Shown: positions 7,810 through 17,233, counted from the stretch's first letter. The stretch: 64,000 bases of DNA from Methylotenera sp. (GCA_009693255.1 SHXQ01000001.1:1-64000), one strand, 5' to 3'. Numbers and translations: made by a program. Notes: generated by a model from the sequence alone, not told the origin.

Positions 7810-8733
7810 ATGTTGAAACATGTTAAAAAGCAGTTGGCTTTAGTCGCACTGCTAGCAATTACAGCAAATCTCAGCTTCGCAGCAGATCCTGACATCCCAA
7901 CACTTAATCCTGATGAAGGACGTATTGGTGAGGTTAGGCGTGTAGTGGATGAGTCAGAATTTAAAGTGTGTGCCGACCCTGAAAACATGCCGTTTTCAAC
8001 ATCGAAACAAGAAGGTTTTGAAGATAAAATTGCGCAGGTATTAGCCCAAGATTTGGGTAAAAAACTGACTTACACCTACGCTTATAGCAGACAAGGTTTT
8101 TTCAGAAATACACTGGGCGCTAATCGTTGTGATGTCGTGATTGGCACTACTTCAGACAGTGACATGATGCGAACTTCTAAGCCTTATTACCGCGCTGGCC
8201 ATGTTTTTGTATGGCGTAAAGATAGTAATTACAACATTAAGGATTGGACATCGCCAGATTTACGTAAAGGCTTTATTGGCGTCACTGACCACAGTCCTGC
8301 AACCATTCCGATGAATGACAATAATTTGATATCCAACGCGCGCCCGTATCGTATCCAGCGTGATCTAAATCTACCGTCTAGCTTTATGATTGATGATTTA
8401 GCGAAGGGCGATATTGATATTGCCATTGCTTGGGGCCCTATTGGGGGTTACTTTGCCAAACAGTCAAAAATACCGATGGTAGTGATGCCTATTCCGGAAT
8501 ACGAAACTCAAAATGCCAAAGGTAAAGAGTATTGGAATATTTCAGTGGGAGTGCGTAAAAAAGATAAAGATCGCATGACCATGATCCAGGGTGCGCTGGA
8601 TAGAAATCAAGATAAAATCTTAAAGATTTTAGACGAATACGGTGTTCCACATGTTGCGGTAGTTGAAGGCGACAGCTTGCAGAAAGTCTACAACAAGTAT
8701 GGGGCAAATACTAAACCGGCGGCAGATAAGTAA
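7810..8733 (+). CDS. xoxJ: XoxJ, periplasmic binding protein-like partner of XoxF
   Basis: 307-aa secreted protein with a signal peptide ending near residue 25 (NLSFA then ADPD), of the family-3 solute-binding fold. Seen: KVCADPENMPFST, a conserved opening shared by XoxJ/MxaJ, then ANRCDVVIGTTSDS, and SKPYYRAGHVF. XoxJ/MxaJ proteins are encoded next to their dehydrogenase and are thought to help activate or mature it rather than transport a solute. Its place directly after xoxF, and before a cytochrome, supports this. Transcribed separately from xoxF (terminator between) with its own ribosome site. Confidence 0.92.
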   Translation: MLKHVKKQLALVALLAITANLSFAADPDIPTLNPDEGRIGEVRRVVDESEFKVCADPENMPFSTSKQEGFEDKIAQVLAQDLGKKLTYTYAYSRQGFFRNTLGANRCDVVIGTTSDSDMMRTSKPYYRAGHVFVWRKDSNYNIKDWTSPDLRKGFIGVTDHSPATIPMNDNNLISNARPYRIQRDLNLPSSFMIDDLAKGDIDIAIAWGPIGGYFAKQSKIPMVVMPIPEYETQNAKGKEYWNISVGVRKKDKDRMTMIQGALDRNQDKILKILDEYGVPHVAVVEGDSLQKVYNKYGANTKPAADK

Positions 8734-8812
8734 CGACTAACGTTATGCAGAGAAATTGCTTTTCCAGCTAATGGAAAAACAGCAAAAAACTGACTAATGC
8801 TGTAATAAATTA

Positions 8813-8847
8813 AACAGCTAATGTATAATCACATCGGCTGTTTTTTA
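8813..8847 (+). terminator. Probable terminator after xoxJ
   Basis: AACAGC (8813-8818) pairs with GCTGTT (8837-8842), and ATGT with ACAT inside after a 2x2 mismatch. A run of six T follows (8841-8846). Weaker than the xoxF terminator. Confidence 0.6.
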
Positions 8848-8999
8848 TGCAAACAAAGTAATAACGCCATTAAATGCTAGCGTATTATTTGAAGTTACAG
8901 TGTCAACCAAGTCAATAATAAGTACGTTAGACCAATACACGTTCAGTAATGCGTTTGCAAAAATGATCGTAGCAAAATTCATTACAATAAGGAGATGAT

Positions 9000-9560
9000 A
9001 TGTTAGGTTTTAAATCAATTAAAGCAGCGTTATTAATTTCAATGCTTGGCTTTGTGAGTTTAGTAGCGACTACGCAAGCCAGTGCTGCTTGTAGTTTTGT
9101 TTCAACAAAAGATGGTTCACCACTCGCCATTAAAGGTACCGACACTGATACGCCACAAGCGAAAGAGTTTTTGCAAACCTGTATTAACCCTTATACAAAA
9201 GCTTATGCTGCAGATTCTACACTTATTAAAGCCGGTGGTAAAAAATTGTTTGGCTATAACGGTTGTTCAGGCTGCCATGGTGGTAAGTTAGAAGGCATTA
9301 TGGCACCATCATTAAGAAAAGATGGTGGTCAAGGTGCATATGACACAAAATTTGTTTACGCTAAAAATGCAACGGACAAGGGCATGTATGAAACCATTTC
9401 TGGTGGTTCTGCGGGTATTTCAGGCGGTGTAATGTCACCATGGAATATCACCTTAGCTGATCACGTTGGCGATGGTTTGACTACCGATGATATCTTAAAA
9501 ATAATTGGCTATATTCGTTCAGAATATAGAGGCGACGGCGAAAAAACTTGGTTGAAATAA
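9000..9560 (+). CDS. xoxG: XoxG-type periplasmic c-type cytochrome
   Basis: 186-aa secreted monoheme cytochrome c. The signal peptide ends near residue 29 (TTQASA). The heme site is CSGCH (89-93); Met in GIMAPSL or GGVMSPW is the likely axial ligand. Cys31 and Cys61, also kept in the following paralogue, could form a disulfide. In Xox systems the adjacent cytochrome (cL-like XoxG) takes electrons from XoxF, and position after xoxFJ supports that. Start chosen at the ATG at 9000 after AAGGAG. Own terminator follows. The name XoxG rests on context and general similarity; a particular XoxG clade cannot be assigned by eye. Confidence 0.85.
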   Translation: MLGFKSIKAALLISMLGFVSLVATTQASAACSFVSTKDGSPLAIKGTDTDTPQAKEFLQTCINPYTKAYAADSTLIKAGGKKLFGYNGCSGCHGGKLEGIMAPSLRKDGGQGAYDTKFVYAKNATDKGMYETISGGSAGISGGVMSPWNITLADHVGDGLTTDDILKIIGYIRSEYRGDGEKTWLK

Positions 9561-9607
9561 ATTAAGGTTTAAAGAATCTTAATCCACGTCACCATGGTGT
9601 AATACAT

Positions 9608-9642
9608 AAACGGCTACTGTCATTACGCAGTAGCCGTTTTTT
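9608..9642 (+). terminator. Terminator after the first cytochrome
   Basis: Perfect 12-bp stem AAACGGCTACTG / CAGTAGCCGTTT (9608-9619 with 9628-9639), 8-nt loop, T-run to 9642. Nearly identical to the stem after the next cytochrome gene. Confidence 0.92.
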
Positions 9643-9685
9643 ATGGTGTCACAGTGCAAGTTCTATTAGAAGGAGGAGATTGAGA

Positions 9686-10240
9686 ATGACTAAAGCTAAG
9701 TTAAGTTTACTATTGATCCTGCTAGTTATGAATGCCTGTGGTCATAAGGATGCAGGTACTGGCGATATAGCATTAGGCGCAGCCGAAAGCTGTAGTTTCA
9801 CTTCTACAAAAGATAACAGCTCATTAGCTATTAAAGTAGTGGCTAGCGATACAGCGGAAGCCAAGGAGTTTCTGGCCACTTGTCAAAACCCCTATACAAA
9901 ACTTTATGCTAAAGATGCTGAGGCGGCAAAAGTTGGCAAAAAACAGTTTTCTTATAACGGCTGCAGCGGTTGTCATGGCGGTAATGCTAACGGTTTAATG
10001 GGCCCCAGTTTGATTGATGCTAAATGGCAGTATGCAAAGCACATTACGGATAAAGGCATGTTTGAAACGATTGCTGGTGGCAGCAATGGCTCCCCACCTG
10101 AGTGGGGATCTATGCTTACTTGGCATAATCAGCTGCCTGGTAAAACAGGTGAAGGTCTGGATACCGACACCATATTAAAAATTATGGCTTGGTTACGCAC
10201 GCAGTATATCGGGGGCGGTGAAACGCCTTGGTTAAACTAA
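9686..10240 (+). CDS. Second XoxG-like cytochrome c, apparently a lipoprotein
   Basis: 184 aa. Paralogue of the preceding cytochrome: both have CSFxSTKDxSxLAIK, an AKEFLxTCxNPYTKxYA block, the YNGCSGCHGG heme site (here CSGCH 93-97) and the same C-terminal GExxWL end. It differs at the N-terminus: a short hydrophobic stretch ending in MNAC with Cys18 is a plausible lipobox, so this copy may be anchored to a membrane while the first is soluble. ATG 9686 is preferred over an in-frame TTG (9680) because AAGGAGGAG (9670-9678) is ideally spaced for it. It could be a second electron acceptor for XoxF or a relay to the oxidase; this is inference. Confidence 0.82.
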   Translation: MTKAKLSLLLILLVMNACGHKDAGTGDIALGAAESCSFTSTKDNSSLAIKVVASDTAEAKEFLATCQNPYTKLYAKDAEAAKVGKKQFSYNGCSGCHGGNANGLMGPSLIDAKWQYAKHITDKGMFETIAGGSNGSPPEWGSMLTWHNQLPGKTGEGLDTDTILKIMAWLRTQYIGGGETPWLN

Positions 10241-10268
10241 ACCCTGCTACTTGCTATGGCCGGCACTT

Positions 10269-10303
10269 AAACGGCTGCTGCATGTTTGCAGTAGCCGTTT
10301 TTA
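10269..10303 (+). terminator. Terminator after the second cytochrome
   Basis: AAACGGCTGCTG (10269-10280) pairs with CAGTAGCCGTTT (10289-10300) with one G-T wobble, 8-nt loop, T-run. Same stem as at 9608-9642, implying the gene and its terminator were duplicated together. Confidence 0.9.
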
Positions 10304-10331
10304 TTACACTCAGAAATAGATAAAGGTTCTC

Positions 10332-11660
10332 TTGAAAAATACAGTTAACGAGGCATCGCATCATGTTGTAATTGTCGGTGGTGGTGCCGGCGGATTAGAG
10401 CTAGCAACTAAACTTGGCAATTCTTTGGGTCGTCAAGGTAAAGCCACTATTACGCTCATTGATCAATCTAAAACACATGTATGGAAGCCCTTATTGCATG
10501 AAATTGCCGCGGGCAGTATGAATCCAGAAAGGCATGAGCTGGTCTATCTCGCACAAGCCCATTGGCATCATTTTTCGTTCCGGTTAGGCAGTATGGATCG
10601 TTTGGATAGAGCCAAACGAGAAATATCAATATCGCCACATTTTGATGAAGATGGGGTAGAGGTGATTCCACGCCGCACCATTCAATATGATACGTTAATT
10701 ATTGCGGTCGGCAGTACCACGAATGATTTTGACATAAAAGGGGCGAGCGAATATTCAATAGCATTAGATACACAAGATCAAGCGGAACGGTTTCACCGTC
10801 GCCTACACAATGCTTTATTGCGCGCACAAACACAAACTGCTGTCGTGCAAGCTGGACAGCTAGAAGTGGTCATTGTCGGCGCAGGAGCAACCGGTGTGGA
10901 GCTGTCAGCAGAATTACACAATACTACGCGTGAATTAGCCGCTTACGGATTAGATAAAATTGATGCCGATCGTGATATTAAAATTTCATTGGTCGAAGCC
11001 AGTGAGCGGGTGTTGCCAGCACTGCCCCCCAAGCTTTCAAATTCTGTGGCACTAGAGCTCAAAAAGTTAGATGTACACCTATACACTGGTGAGCGTGTTA
11101 CCGAGGTGACCAATAAAGGTATTCATACCCACAGTGGAAAGTTTATTCCATCTGCTTTGGTAGTTTGGGCCGCGGGCATTAAAGCCCCTGATTTTTTGCG
11201 TGACATTGGCGGCTTAGAAACCAATAATATTAATCAGCTGGTGGTCCATCGTACCTTGCAAACAAGCTTAGATGCCAATGTATTTGCCTTTGGAGATTGC
11301 GCAGCTTGTCCTCGGGATAATGGTGAAACGGTACCACCACGGGCCCAGGCGGCACATCAGCAGGCCTCTATGCTAGTTAAAACGGTTAAAAATCGGGTTG
11401 CTGGTAAAAAGGATTTGCCGGAATATACTTACCTAGATTACGGTTCTCTAGTCAATTTAGGCAGTTACACCACTGTCGGTAATTTGATGGGCTCAATTTT
11501 TGGTGGTAGTTTGTTTATAGAAGGCCTTATCGCAAGGCTGATGTATCAATCTTTATATAAAATGCATCTGATGGCGTTGCACGGTTTTTGGAGTATGGTG
11601 TTGCAAACACTTGCGCGGATGATTACACGGCGCACAGAAGCGCAGGTGAAGCTCCATTAA
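10332..11660 (+). CDS. ndh: Type II NADH:quinone oxidoreductase (NDH-2)
   Basis: 442-aa FAD enzyme oxidising NADH at the inner face of the membrane without proton pumping. Two dinucleotide-binding motifs: VVIVGGGAGGLELA (FAD, near residue 12) and VVIVGAGATGVELSAELH (NADH, near residue 177). Also seen: VWAAGI and the FAD-site VFAFGDCAACP. The C-terminal KMHLMALHGFWSMVLQ amphipathic segment suits membrane attachment. The frame has no suitable ATG; TTG 10332 with AAAGG just upstream is taken as the start. It follows the cytochromes on the same strand but behind a terminator. It could reoxidise NADH from the formate dehydrogenase encoded further on. Confidence 0.9.
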   Translation: MKNTVNEASHHVVIVGGGAGGLELATKLGNSLGRQGKATITLIDQSKTHVWKPLLHEIAAGSMNPERHELVYLAQAHWHHFSFRLGSMDRLDRAKREISISPHFDEDGVEVIPRRTIQYDTLIIAVGSTTNDFDIKGASEYSIALDTQDQAERFHRRLHNALLRAQTQTAVVQAGQLEVVIVGAGATGVELSAELHNTTRELAAYGLDKIDADRDIKISLVEASERVLPALPPKLSNSVALELKKLDVHLYTGERVTEVTNKGIHTHSGKFIPSALVVWAAGIKAPDFLRDIGGLETNNINQLVVHRTLQTSLDANVFAFGDCAACPRDNGETVPPRAQAAHQQASMLVKTVKNRVAGKKDLPEYTYLDYGSLVNLGSYTTVGNLMGSIFGGSLFIEGLIARLMYQSLYKMHLMALHGFWSMVLQTLARMITRRTEAQVKLH

Positions 11661-11711
11661 GGCCATTTTCTGGCGCAAGCTTAATTGCATGCGTTGATCG
11701 TTAAGACCTAA

Positions 11712-12905
11712 CTAACTATCAGGCTGACTTTCAATAGCGGTACACTGTTTTTGGCGGCGGTAAAGACGATTAATCAGACTCATCGATATAATGACGAAAA
11801 AACCAAATATCACGACGATATCATTGATAGCCAGACCAGCTTTTACCATTAAAGTGTAGGCGCCGCTTAATAGTAGAATTCCCAAGTTTTCATTGAAGTT
11901 TTGTACCGCAATAGAATGTCCTGCGCCGATGAGCAAGTGACCTCTATGTTGCAGTAAGGCATTCAGTGGCACCACAAAAAATCCGCTTAATACGCCGACT
12001 GTAAACAATAATAGGGCTGCTAAATGCCACTCAGTGATCCATGCCATGACAATGACTAATAAGCCCATTGCAATACCTGCCGGCAAGACTTTCACTGCAT
12101 TTTCTAGCGTAATATAGCGCGCCGCTATTACAGAGCCTATCGCCACACCTAAGGCTACCGCTGCAATAAGTTGAGTAGCCTTGTCTATTTCAAACTCCAA
12201 CACAATGCCCGCCCAGGCAATAACCACTAGCCTTAAAGTAGCGCCCGCACCCCAAAATAAGGTGGTGACTGATAGGGACACTTGACCTTGAGGGTCACGC
12301 CATAGCGCAACAAATGAGTGATGAAAGTCACCTAAAATAAATAAAGGATTCTTTTTTGGTAAGGTGTGATCAATAGGCAATTTGGGGATGAATGAGTTAA
12401 ACCCAGCCGCGACTAAATATAGTGCTGTAATGGCAATCATGGCTCCCCTTGGATCAATACTGGCCATTAATCCACCAATAATGGCCCCCAAAATAATGGC
12501 AATAACCGTTGAACCTTCCATCCATCCGTTTGCACTAACGAGTTTATTGGCAGGTAGTAGCTCAGTCAATATGCCATATTTCGCCGGTGAATAGGCCGCC
12601 GCACCTATGCCTACAATGCCGTAAGCATATAGTGGTGGCATGCCAAGTACCATAGAAAGACTGCCAATAAATTTTATGCCATTTGAAATAAACATGACTT
12701 TGCCTTTTGGTAGTGCATCGGCAAATGAGCCTACAAAGGGGGCTAAAACAATGTAGGAAATTACAAAAAATTGTAATAACAAAGGCTCATGCCAATCAGG
12801 TGCATGCATTTGTTGCAGTAAAGCAATGGCGGCAAATAACAAGGCATTATCAGCCAGCGCAGAGATGAATTGCGCGACTAATAAGGTATAAAACCCTTTG
12901 TTCAT
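11712..12905 (-). CDS. lplT: Lysophospholipid transporter LplT (MFS)
   Basis: 397-aa major facilitator with about 11-12 membrane segments. The opening FYTLLVAQFISALADNALLF and the AAYSPAKYGILTELLP loop are characteristic of LplT, which flips lysophospholipids across the inner membrane for reacylation. In enteric bacteria it is next to the acyltransferase gene aas; here the neighbour is phoH, with 6 bp between the phoH stop and this ATG, so the two are probably cotranscribed. No acyltransferase is present in the window. Confidence 0.88.
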   Translation of the reverse strand: MNKGFYTLLVAQFISALADNALLFAAIALLQQMHAPDWHEPLLLQFFVISYIVLAPFVGSFADALPKGKVMFISNGIKFIGSLSMVLGMPPLYAYGIVGIGAAAYSPAKYGILTELLPANKLVSANGWMEGSTVIAIILGAIIGGLMASIDPRGAMIAITALYLVAAGFNSFIPKLPIDHTLPKKNPLFILGDFHHSFVALWRDPQGQVSLSVTTLFWGAGATLRLVVIAWAGIVLEFEIDKATQLIAAVALGVAIGSVIAARYITLENAVKVLPAGIAMGLLVIVMAWITEWHLAALLLFTVGVLSGFFVVPLNALLQHRGHLLIGAGHSIAVQNFNENLGILLLSGAYTLMVKAGLAINDIVVIFGFFVIISMSLINRLYRRQKQCTAIESQPDS

Positions 12906-12911
12906 GCCGCT

Positions 12912-14309
12912 TTACAATGCTTCTGCAGCAAAATCAGCTAAGCGTGAACGTTCACCGCGCAGTAAGGTAATATGGCCGTTATGTCCCCAGCCTTTAAATC
13001 TATCCACCACATAAGTAAGCCCTGAACTGCCTTCGGTTAAATAAGGCGTGTCAATTTGTGCGATGTTGCCTAGGCAAACCACTTTAGTGCCAGGTCCGGC
13101 ACGGGTGATGAGCGTTTTCATTTGTTTAGGGGTTAAGTTTTGCGCTTCATCGATAATTAAAAATTTATTCAGAAATGTACGGCCGCGCATAAAATTGAGT
13201 GACTTAACTTTAATGCGACTACGAATTAAATCTTGTGTAGCAGCGCGACCCCATTCACCGGCGGTGTCATCACTTTTATTCAGTACATCTAAATTGTCAT
13301 CTAGCGCCCCCATCCAAGGCCCCATTTTTTCTTCTTCAGTTCCCGGTAAAAATCCGATATCTTCCCCTACAGAGACGGTGACGCGGGTCATAATGATCTC
13401 TGAATATATTTTACTATCGAGCACTTGGGTCAGTGCGGAAGCTAATGTGAGTAAGGTTTTACCTGTACCTGCTTGTCCTAATAGGCTGACAAAATCTATT
13501 TCAGGATCCATTAATAAGTTAAGTGCGAAGTTTTGTTCACGGTTGCGTGCATTAATGCCCCAAACATTATGTTTAGGTTGTAAATGATCTTTCACTACCT
13601 CTAATACCGCTGAATTGCCTTCTATACTGCGGACCATGGCATGAAAAGGTTTTTCAAATTCGTAATAGACAAACTCATTCACTAAAAATGTTTTGCATAA
13701 TGGTCCATTGATTCGATAAAACATACGGCCAGCATCTTGCCAAGATTCCATAGCCTTGCTGTGCGTATCCCAAAAGTCAGCGGGTAGCTCTTTGATGCCG
13801 CTGTATAAAAGATCAGTATCTTCTAGAACTTTGTCATTAAAGTAGTCTTCAGCGTGCATCCCTATGGCGCGCGCTTTAATGCGAATATTAATATCTTTAC
13901 TGACTAATATAACGTGGCGGTTTGGGTGACTTTTTTGTAGGTCAAACACCACCCCTAAAATTTGATTGTCGGCTTTGTTACCGGCTAGACCAGGTAATTC
14001 AATCGCGACTTCCTTCGTTTGTAAAAATAACCGACCAGTGAGGTGTCGGTTACCGTTGACACTGAGTGGGCAGCCAAGCTCAAGATCAATTAAATCAGTA
14101 CCGACAATGCCTTCTAAGTTGCGACTGGCTTGACGGGCGCTGCGGGCCACTTCTGTTAAGCCTTTTTTATTGTTATCAAGCTCCTCCAACGTGACCATAG
14201 GCAAGAAAATATCATGCTCTTCAAAACGAAATAAGCTGGAAGGGTCGTGTATGAGTACATTGGTATCAAGCACAAAAAGTTTAGTGTTATCGGACAGTTT
14301 TTTAGCCAT
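12912..14309 (-). CDS. PhoH2-type protein: PIN domain plus PhoH ATPase
   Basis: 465 aa. N-terminal PIN nuclease domain: LFVLDTNVLIHDP (nucleophilic Asp), LEELD, and ILVSKDINIRIKA with further acidic residues by about residue 160. C-terminal PhoH-like ATPase: Walker A GQAGTGKTLLTLA (about 275-287), and FLIIDEAQNLTPKQMK (Walker B). Proteins of this PIN-PhoH arrangement are described as RNA helicase/ribonucleases. Family length is usual. Upstream of lplT in one unit. Confidence 0.92.
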   Translation of the reverse strand: MAKKLSDNTKLFVLDTNVLIHDPSSLFRFEEHDIFLPMVTLEELDNNKKGLTEVARSARQASRNLEGIVGTDLIDLELGCPLSVNGNRHLTGRLFLQTKEVAIELPGLAGNKADNQILGVVFDLQKSHPNRHVILVSKDINIRIKARAIGMHAEDYFNDKVLEDTDLLYSGIKELPADFWDTHSKAMESWQDAGRMFYRINGPLCKTFLVNEFVYYEFEKPFHAMVRSIEGNSAVLEVVKDHLQPKHNVWGINARNREQNFALNLLMDPEIDFVSLLGQAGTGKTLLTLASALTQVLDSKIYSEIIMTRVTVSVGEDIGFLPGTEEEKMGPWMGALDDNLDVLNKSDDTAGEWGRAATQDLIRSRIKVKSLNFMRGRTFLNKFLIIDEAQNLTPKQMKTLITRAGPGTKVVCLGNIAQIDTPYLTEGSSGLTYVVDRFKGWGHNGHITLLRGERSRLADFAAEAL

Positions 14310-14370
14310 AAATTACTTTCTATTTTAAGTGGTTGATTAAGTCTTTAGATTAGCGTTGAAAAGGTCGAAA

Positions 14371-14838
14371 TTAAAGGGTTTGAGTGAAGTTAAGGACTTC
14401 TGCAACGTGACCATCAACCTTAACACCACGCCATTCTTTTACTAAAATACCATTTTTATCGATGATAAAGGTGCTCCGCTCTATACCCCTTACCTGCTTG
14501 CCATACATATTTTTCATTTTTACCACAGCAAATAGCTTACTGGCTAATTCTTCGGTATCAGCCAGTAATTCAAAGGGAAAAGTAAATTTGGCTTTGAAAT
14601 TTTCATGTGATTTCAGGTTGTCCCGAGATATGCCAAAAATCTCCGTGTTAAGTGCTTTGAAGTCAGTGTAAGTATCTCTAAACTGTATACCCTGTGTGGT
14701 GCAGCCTGGGGTGGAGTCTTTTGGGTAAAAGTAAATGACTAGGTTCTTGCCAAGGTGATTGGATAATTGGAAAGTCATTCCACTGGTTGCGGGCAACTGA
14801 AAATCGGGAACTGCATGATTGAGCATTGAGGTTTCCAT
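14371..14838 (-). CDS. bcp: Thiol peroxidase Bcp (peroxiredoxin), 1-Cys form
   Basis: 155-aa peroxiredoxin of the AhpC/TSA superfamily, Bcp/PrxQ type, reducing peroxides with thioredoxin. Peroxidatic Cys46 lies in KDSTPGCTTQGIQFRD. Many Bcp proteins have a resolving Cys five residues later; here that site is a Gly-Ile-Gln stretch and Cys46 is the only Cys in the protein, so it must act as a 1-Cys enzyme. ATG 14838 is used; the internal Met at 14826 would also give an intact domain. It sits between phoH and a broken sensor kinase on the same strand. Confidence 0.9.
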   Translation of the reverse strand: METSMLNHAVPDFQLPATSGMTFQLSNHLGKNLVIYFYPKDSTPGCTTQGIQFRDTYTDFKALNTEIFGISRDNLKSHENFKAKFTFPFELLADTEELASKLFAVVKMKNMYGKQVRGIERSTFIIDKNGILVKEWRGVKVDGHVAEVLNFTQTL

Positions 14839-14962
14839 ATAAGTTAGCGCCTGCCACCATTGTTGATAAAAAGTCAGATTAAGGCAATAGGCTAAGTCAT
14901 GAAAATGACAATATTTAGTATTTAATATTTTTTTAAGCCTTACAAAACATTTAGTCTAGCTT

Positions 14963-16436
14963 TTAACTGCTAGGAAAGTCCAAAATTTTAGGTAATGAAA
15001 TCGTAATGACAGTGCCTCCATCTAATCTGGAGCCAAATTTTAATTCACCGTTCAAAGCATCGCAGACCTTAAATGCAAATAGTATGCCTAATCCGGTGCC
15101 AAATCTTTTGGTGGTAGGGGAGTTTATGGTGCTTGGGTCTGGCGTAAATGGCATGCCGCAGCCACGATCTAATAATTGTATGGCCAATTCTTTACCCGTG
15201 ATTTCAAATATAATGTCTATGTGGCTCGCTTTACTCGAAGCATCAATAGCATTGAGTACCAAGTTATAGATTACCTGCTCTAACAAATGCTGATCTGTAT
15301 AGACAGCATTATCTTTTGGCCATTTTGGCAATGTCAGCTGTATCGCTTTTGCTTTTATTTTTTTTGATGTAGTGGTGCTAACACGCCTTCAACAATATCT
15401 TTAATGTTAGCGCTGGTAGCTTGTGGCTTGAGTGGGAGAAAATAAGCCAATAAGGCGTCTGTCCAGCGCTCTAGCCTGTCTACGGTGTCAATAATGCCGA
15501 TTAAGGACTCCCGTTTCAGCGTCATGCTCGGGGTCTTGCAGCATTTGTGCAGTGGCGCGAATACTTGCTAATGGGTTGCGAATATTATGCGCCAGCATGG
15601 GCGCTAATAACCCTTGTGCCGCCTGCTTTTCTGTTCGAACTAAGGCCTCTTGACTAGTGGTTAACCTATCCGCCATGACATTGATGGCTTGTGACACCGC
15701 TGCGAGTTCGGCAGCACCTCCTGCTGGCGCCCTATGGTTAAGATGGCCTGAACTAATCTCAGATGTTGCTTTCAATACACTTTCAATCGGTTTAACGATG
15801 GCGCATTTTAAAAATTTTCTAGAGAAAATCAACAGTAACACCGCTAATAGTAGCGGAATAATCAACAAAATGGTGGAGGTATGCTTGGTGTTGGTGAGTT
15901 GCTTGTTTAACTCCACTTGCTTTTGGTTCAGTAACTGTTCTGTGTGGGCGAGAATACCTTCATAGTGATTGAATAATCCTGTTTCAATATCTGTATTGAT
16001 CGCGCGCTTTGTTTTGTCGTTATTGGAACGCTTATGTTGGTCAAAAAGTACAGGGGCTTCAATGACAAATTTTTGGTAGTTATTGTGCAGGTCGCTGATG
16101 GCGTCTTTTTCGGCCTGACCCACTGCAATTTTCTTTAATTGAACGAAGTGGTTTTCTACGGACACGGTAAAATGATCATATTCATCACGCGCGGTTATTT
16201 CATCTAAAAATAGGCGTCAAACAACTCCTTCATTTGTCGATATAAATCACCACGCGTCTGTTGTACTTCTGCCACCAATGCGCTGATGCGATTAGCTTCT
16301 TTGCTCGATTTCTCCCAAAGATGTATGCCAACCGCACCTGCGGTAGCCGCTAAAATAATAAGTAGAATAAATGCCAACTCATGAATCAGCAGTAAGTCTT
16401 TCAGGGATTTATTTTTTTCATTATGGTCATTTGCAT
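14963..16436 (-). pseudogene. HAMP sensor histidine kinase broken by four homopolymer frameshifts
   Basis: Read leftwards, successive frames encode one two-membrane-segment sensor kinase: TM1 (LLLIHELAFILLIILAATAG), a periplasmic part, TM2 (STILLIIPLLLAVLLLIF), HAMP, the H-box LAHNIRNPLASIRA, an N-box NLVLNAIDASS, and G-boxes DRGCGMP and GTGLGILFAF. Four single-base lesions separate the pieces: T7 at 16412-16418 (one short), A5 at 16206-16210 (one short), C3 at 15510-15512 (one extra) and T8 at 15358-15365 (one short). The repaired frames join cleanly and hold no other stop. Largest intact pieces: 15488-16165 (TM2 to H-box) and 14963-15331 (ATPase). No response regulator gene adjoins. Recent decay or sequencing error both fit. 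Confidence 0.85.
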
Positions 16437-16489
16437 GTACTTGCTAACGATAAAGTTTTAGTGCGCGCAGCAATTTGCGATGGCCTGGC

Positions 16490-17233
16490 TCACCGCTCTT
16501 CAAGCTTAAATGGGATAGGTACCTTAATGCTAAAGCTACTGCCATAAGGCGGTGTCGGAAAAGGCGCGGCCTTTTCAACCATGTCTAACGCTTGCTTATC
16601 AAGCGCATCGTATCCGCTGGACTGAATGATTTTTTTAGATTTAAGTTTACCGCTACCATCAAGTAGCAACTCAACAATTGCCTCACCTTGCCAGCCGCGC
16701 ATTTGCGCAATGCGTGGGTATTGTTTATGTTTTTCAATCGCGCCCCATAAAGTATTGCGATAACGATCGCGGGCGGCAATGGTATCCACTGGCACTAGCG
16801 GTTTTTGTGGCTCAGGTGGCACAATGACCACTGGTGGCATTGGTGATGGTGGATCCTCTGCTTGAGGCGCAACGGCAATAACTTCAGTTGGCGGTGGCGG
16901 AACCGGTACATTTTTTATTTCTGCGGGTAGCACCACTGTTTTGATGCGTGGCTCTTGCTCAGGTTTCGGCAATATTTTTGGTTTAACTGGCTCAGGTTTC
17001 GGTCGATTTGGTTCTGGCAGAACCACAGGAGGGGGCTCAGTTTTTTTGACTAATTCAATGACTAATGGGGCAGGTTCTTTAGCCGTATTAAACTTAAGGT
17101 TAGGTAATACCAAGGCCAGTAAGCCATGCAACAACATTGAGCAGATAACTGCCCAAATGATTGTGCTTTCGCTAGTGTTATTGGCAGTTATGCTAAAGTT
17201 GATGATAGTCGAATTTTTAACAGCGGAATTCAA
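16490..17233 (-). CDS. tonB: TonB family energy-transducing protein
   Basis: 247 aa. A cytoplasmic N-terminus and one membrane helix (about residues 24-44, IIWAVICSMLLHGLLALVLP) are followed by a long Pro/Glu/Lys-rich periplasm-spanning stretch (about 60-150), then the TonB C-terminal domain: GEAIVELLLDGSGKLKSKKI, SSGYDALDKQALD, and APFPTPPYG. It passes energy from ExbBD to outer-membrane receptors. No exbB/exbD or receptor gene is in the window. Same strand as, and just upstream of, the broken kinase. Confidence 0.9.
   Translation of the reverse strand: MNSAVKNSTIINFSITANNTSESTIIWAVICSMLLHGLLALVLPNLKFNTAKEPAPLVIELVKKTEPPPVVLPEPNRPKPEPVKPKILPKPEQEPRIKTVVLPAEIKNVPVPPPPTEVIAVAPQAEDPPSPMPPVVIVPPEPQKPLVPVDTIAARDRYRNTLWGAIEKHKQYPRIAQMRGWQGEAIVELLLDGSGKLKSKKIIQSSGYDALDKQALDMVEKAAPFPTPPYGSSFSIKVPIPFKLEER

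Noticed and set aside
13048-13587. 179-codon plus-strand frame
   Set aside because: Antisense to the PIN-PhoH gene, whose motifs are unambiguous.
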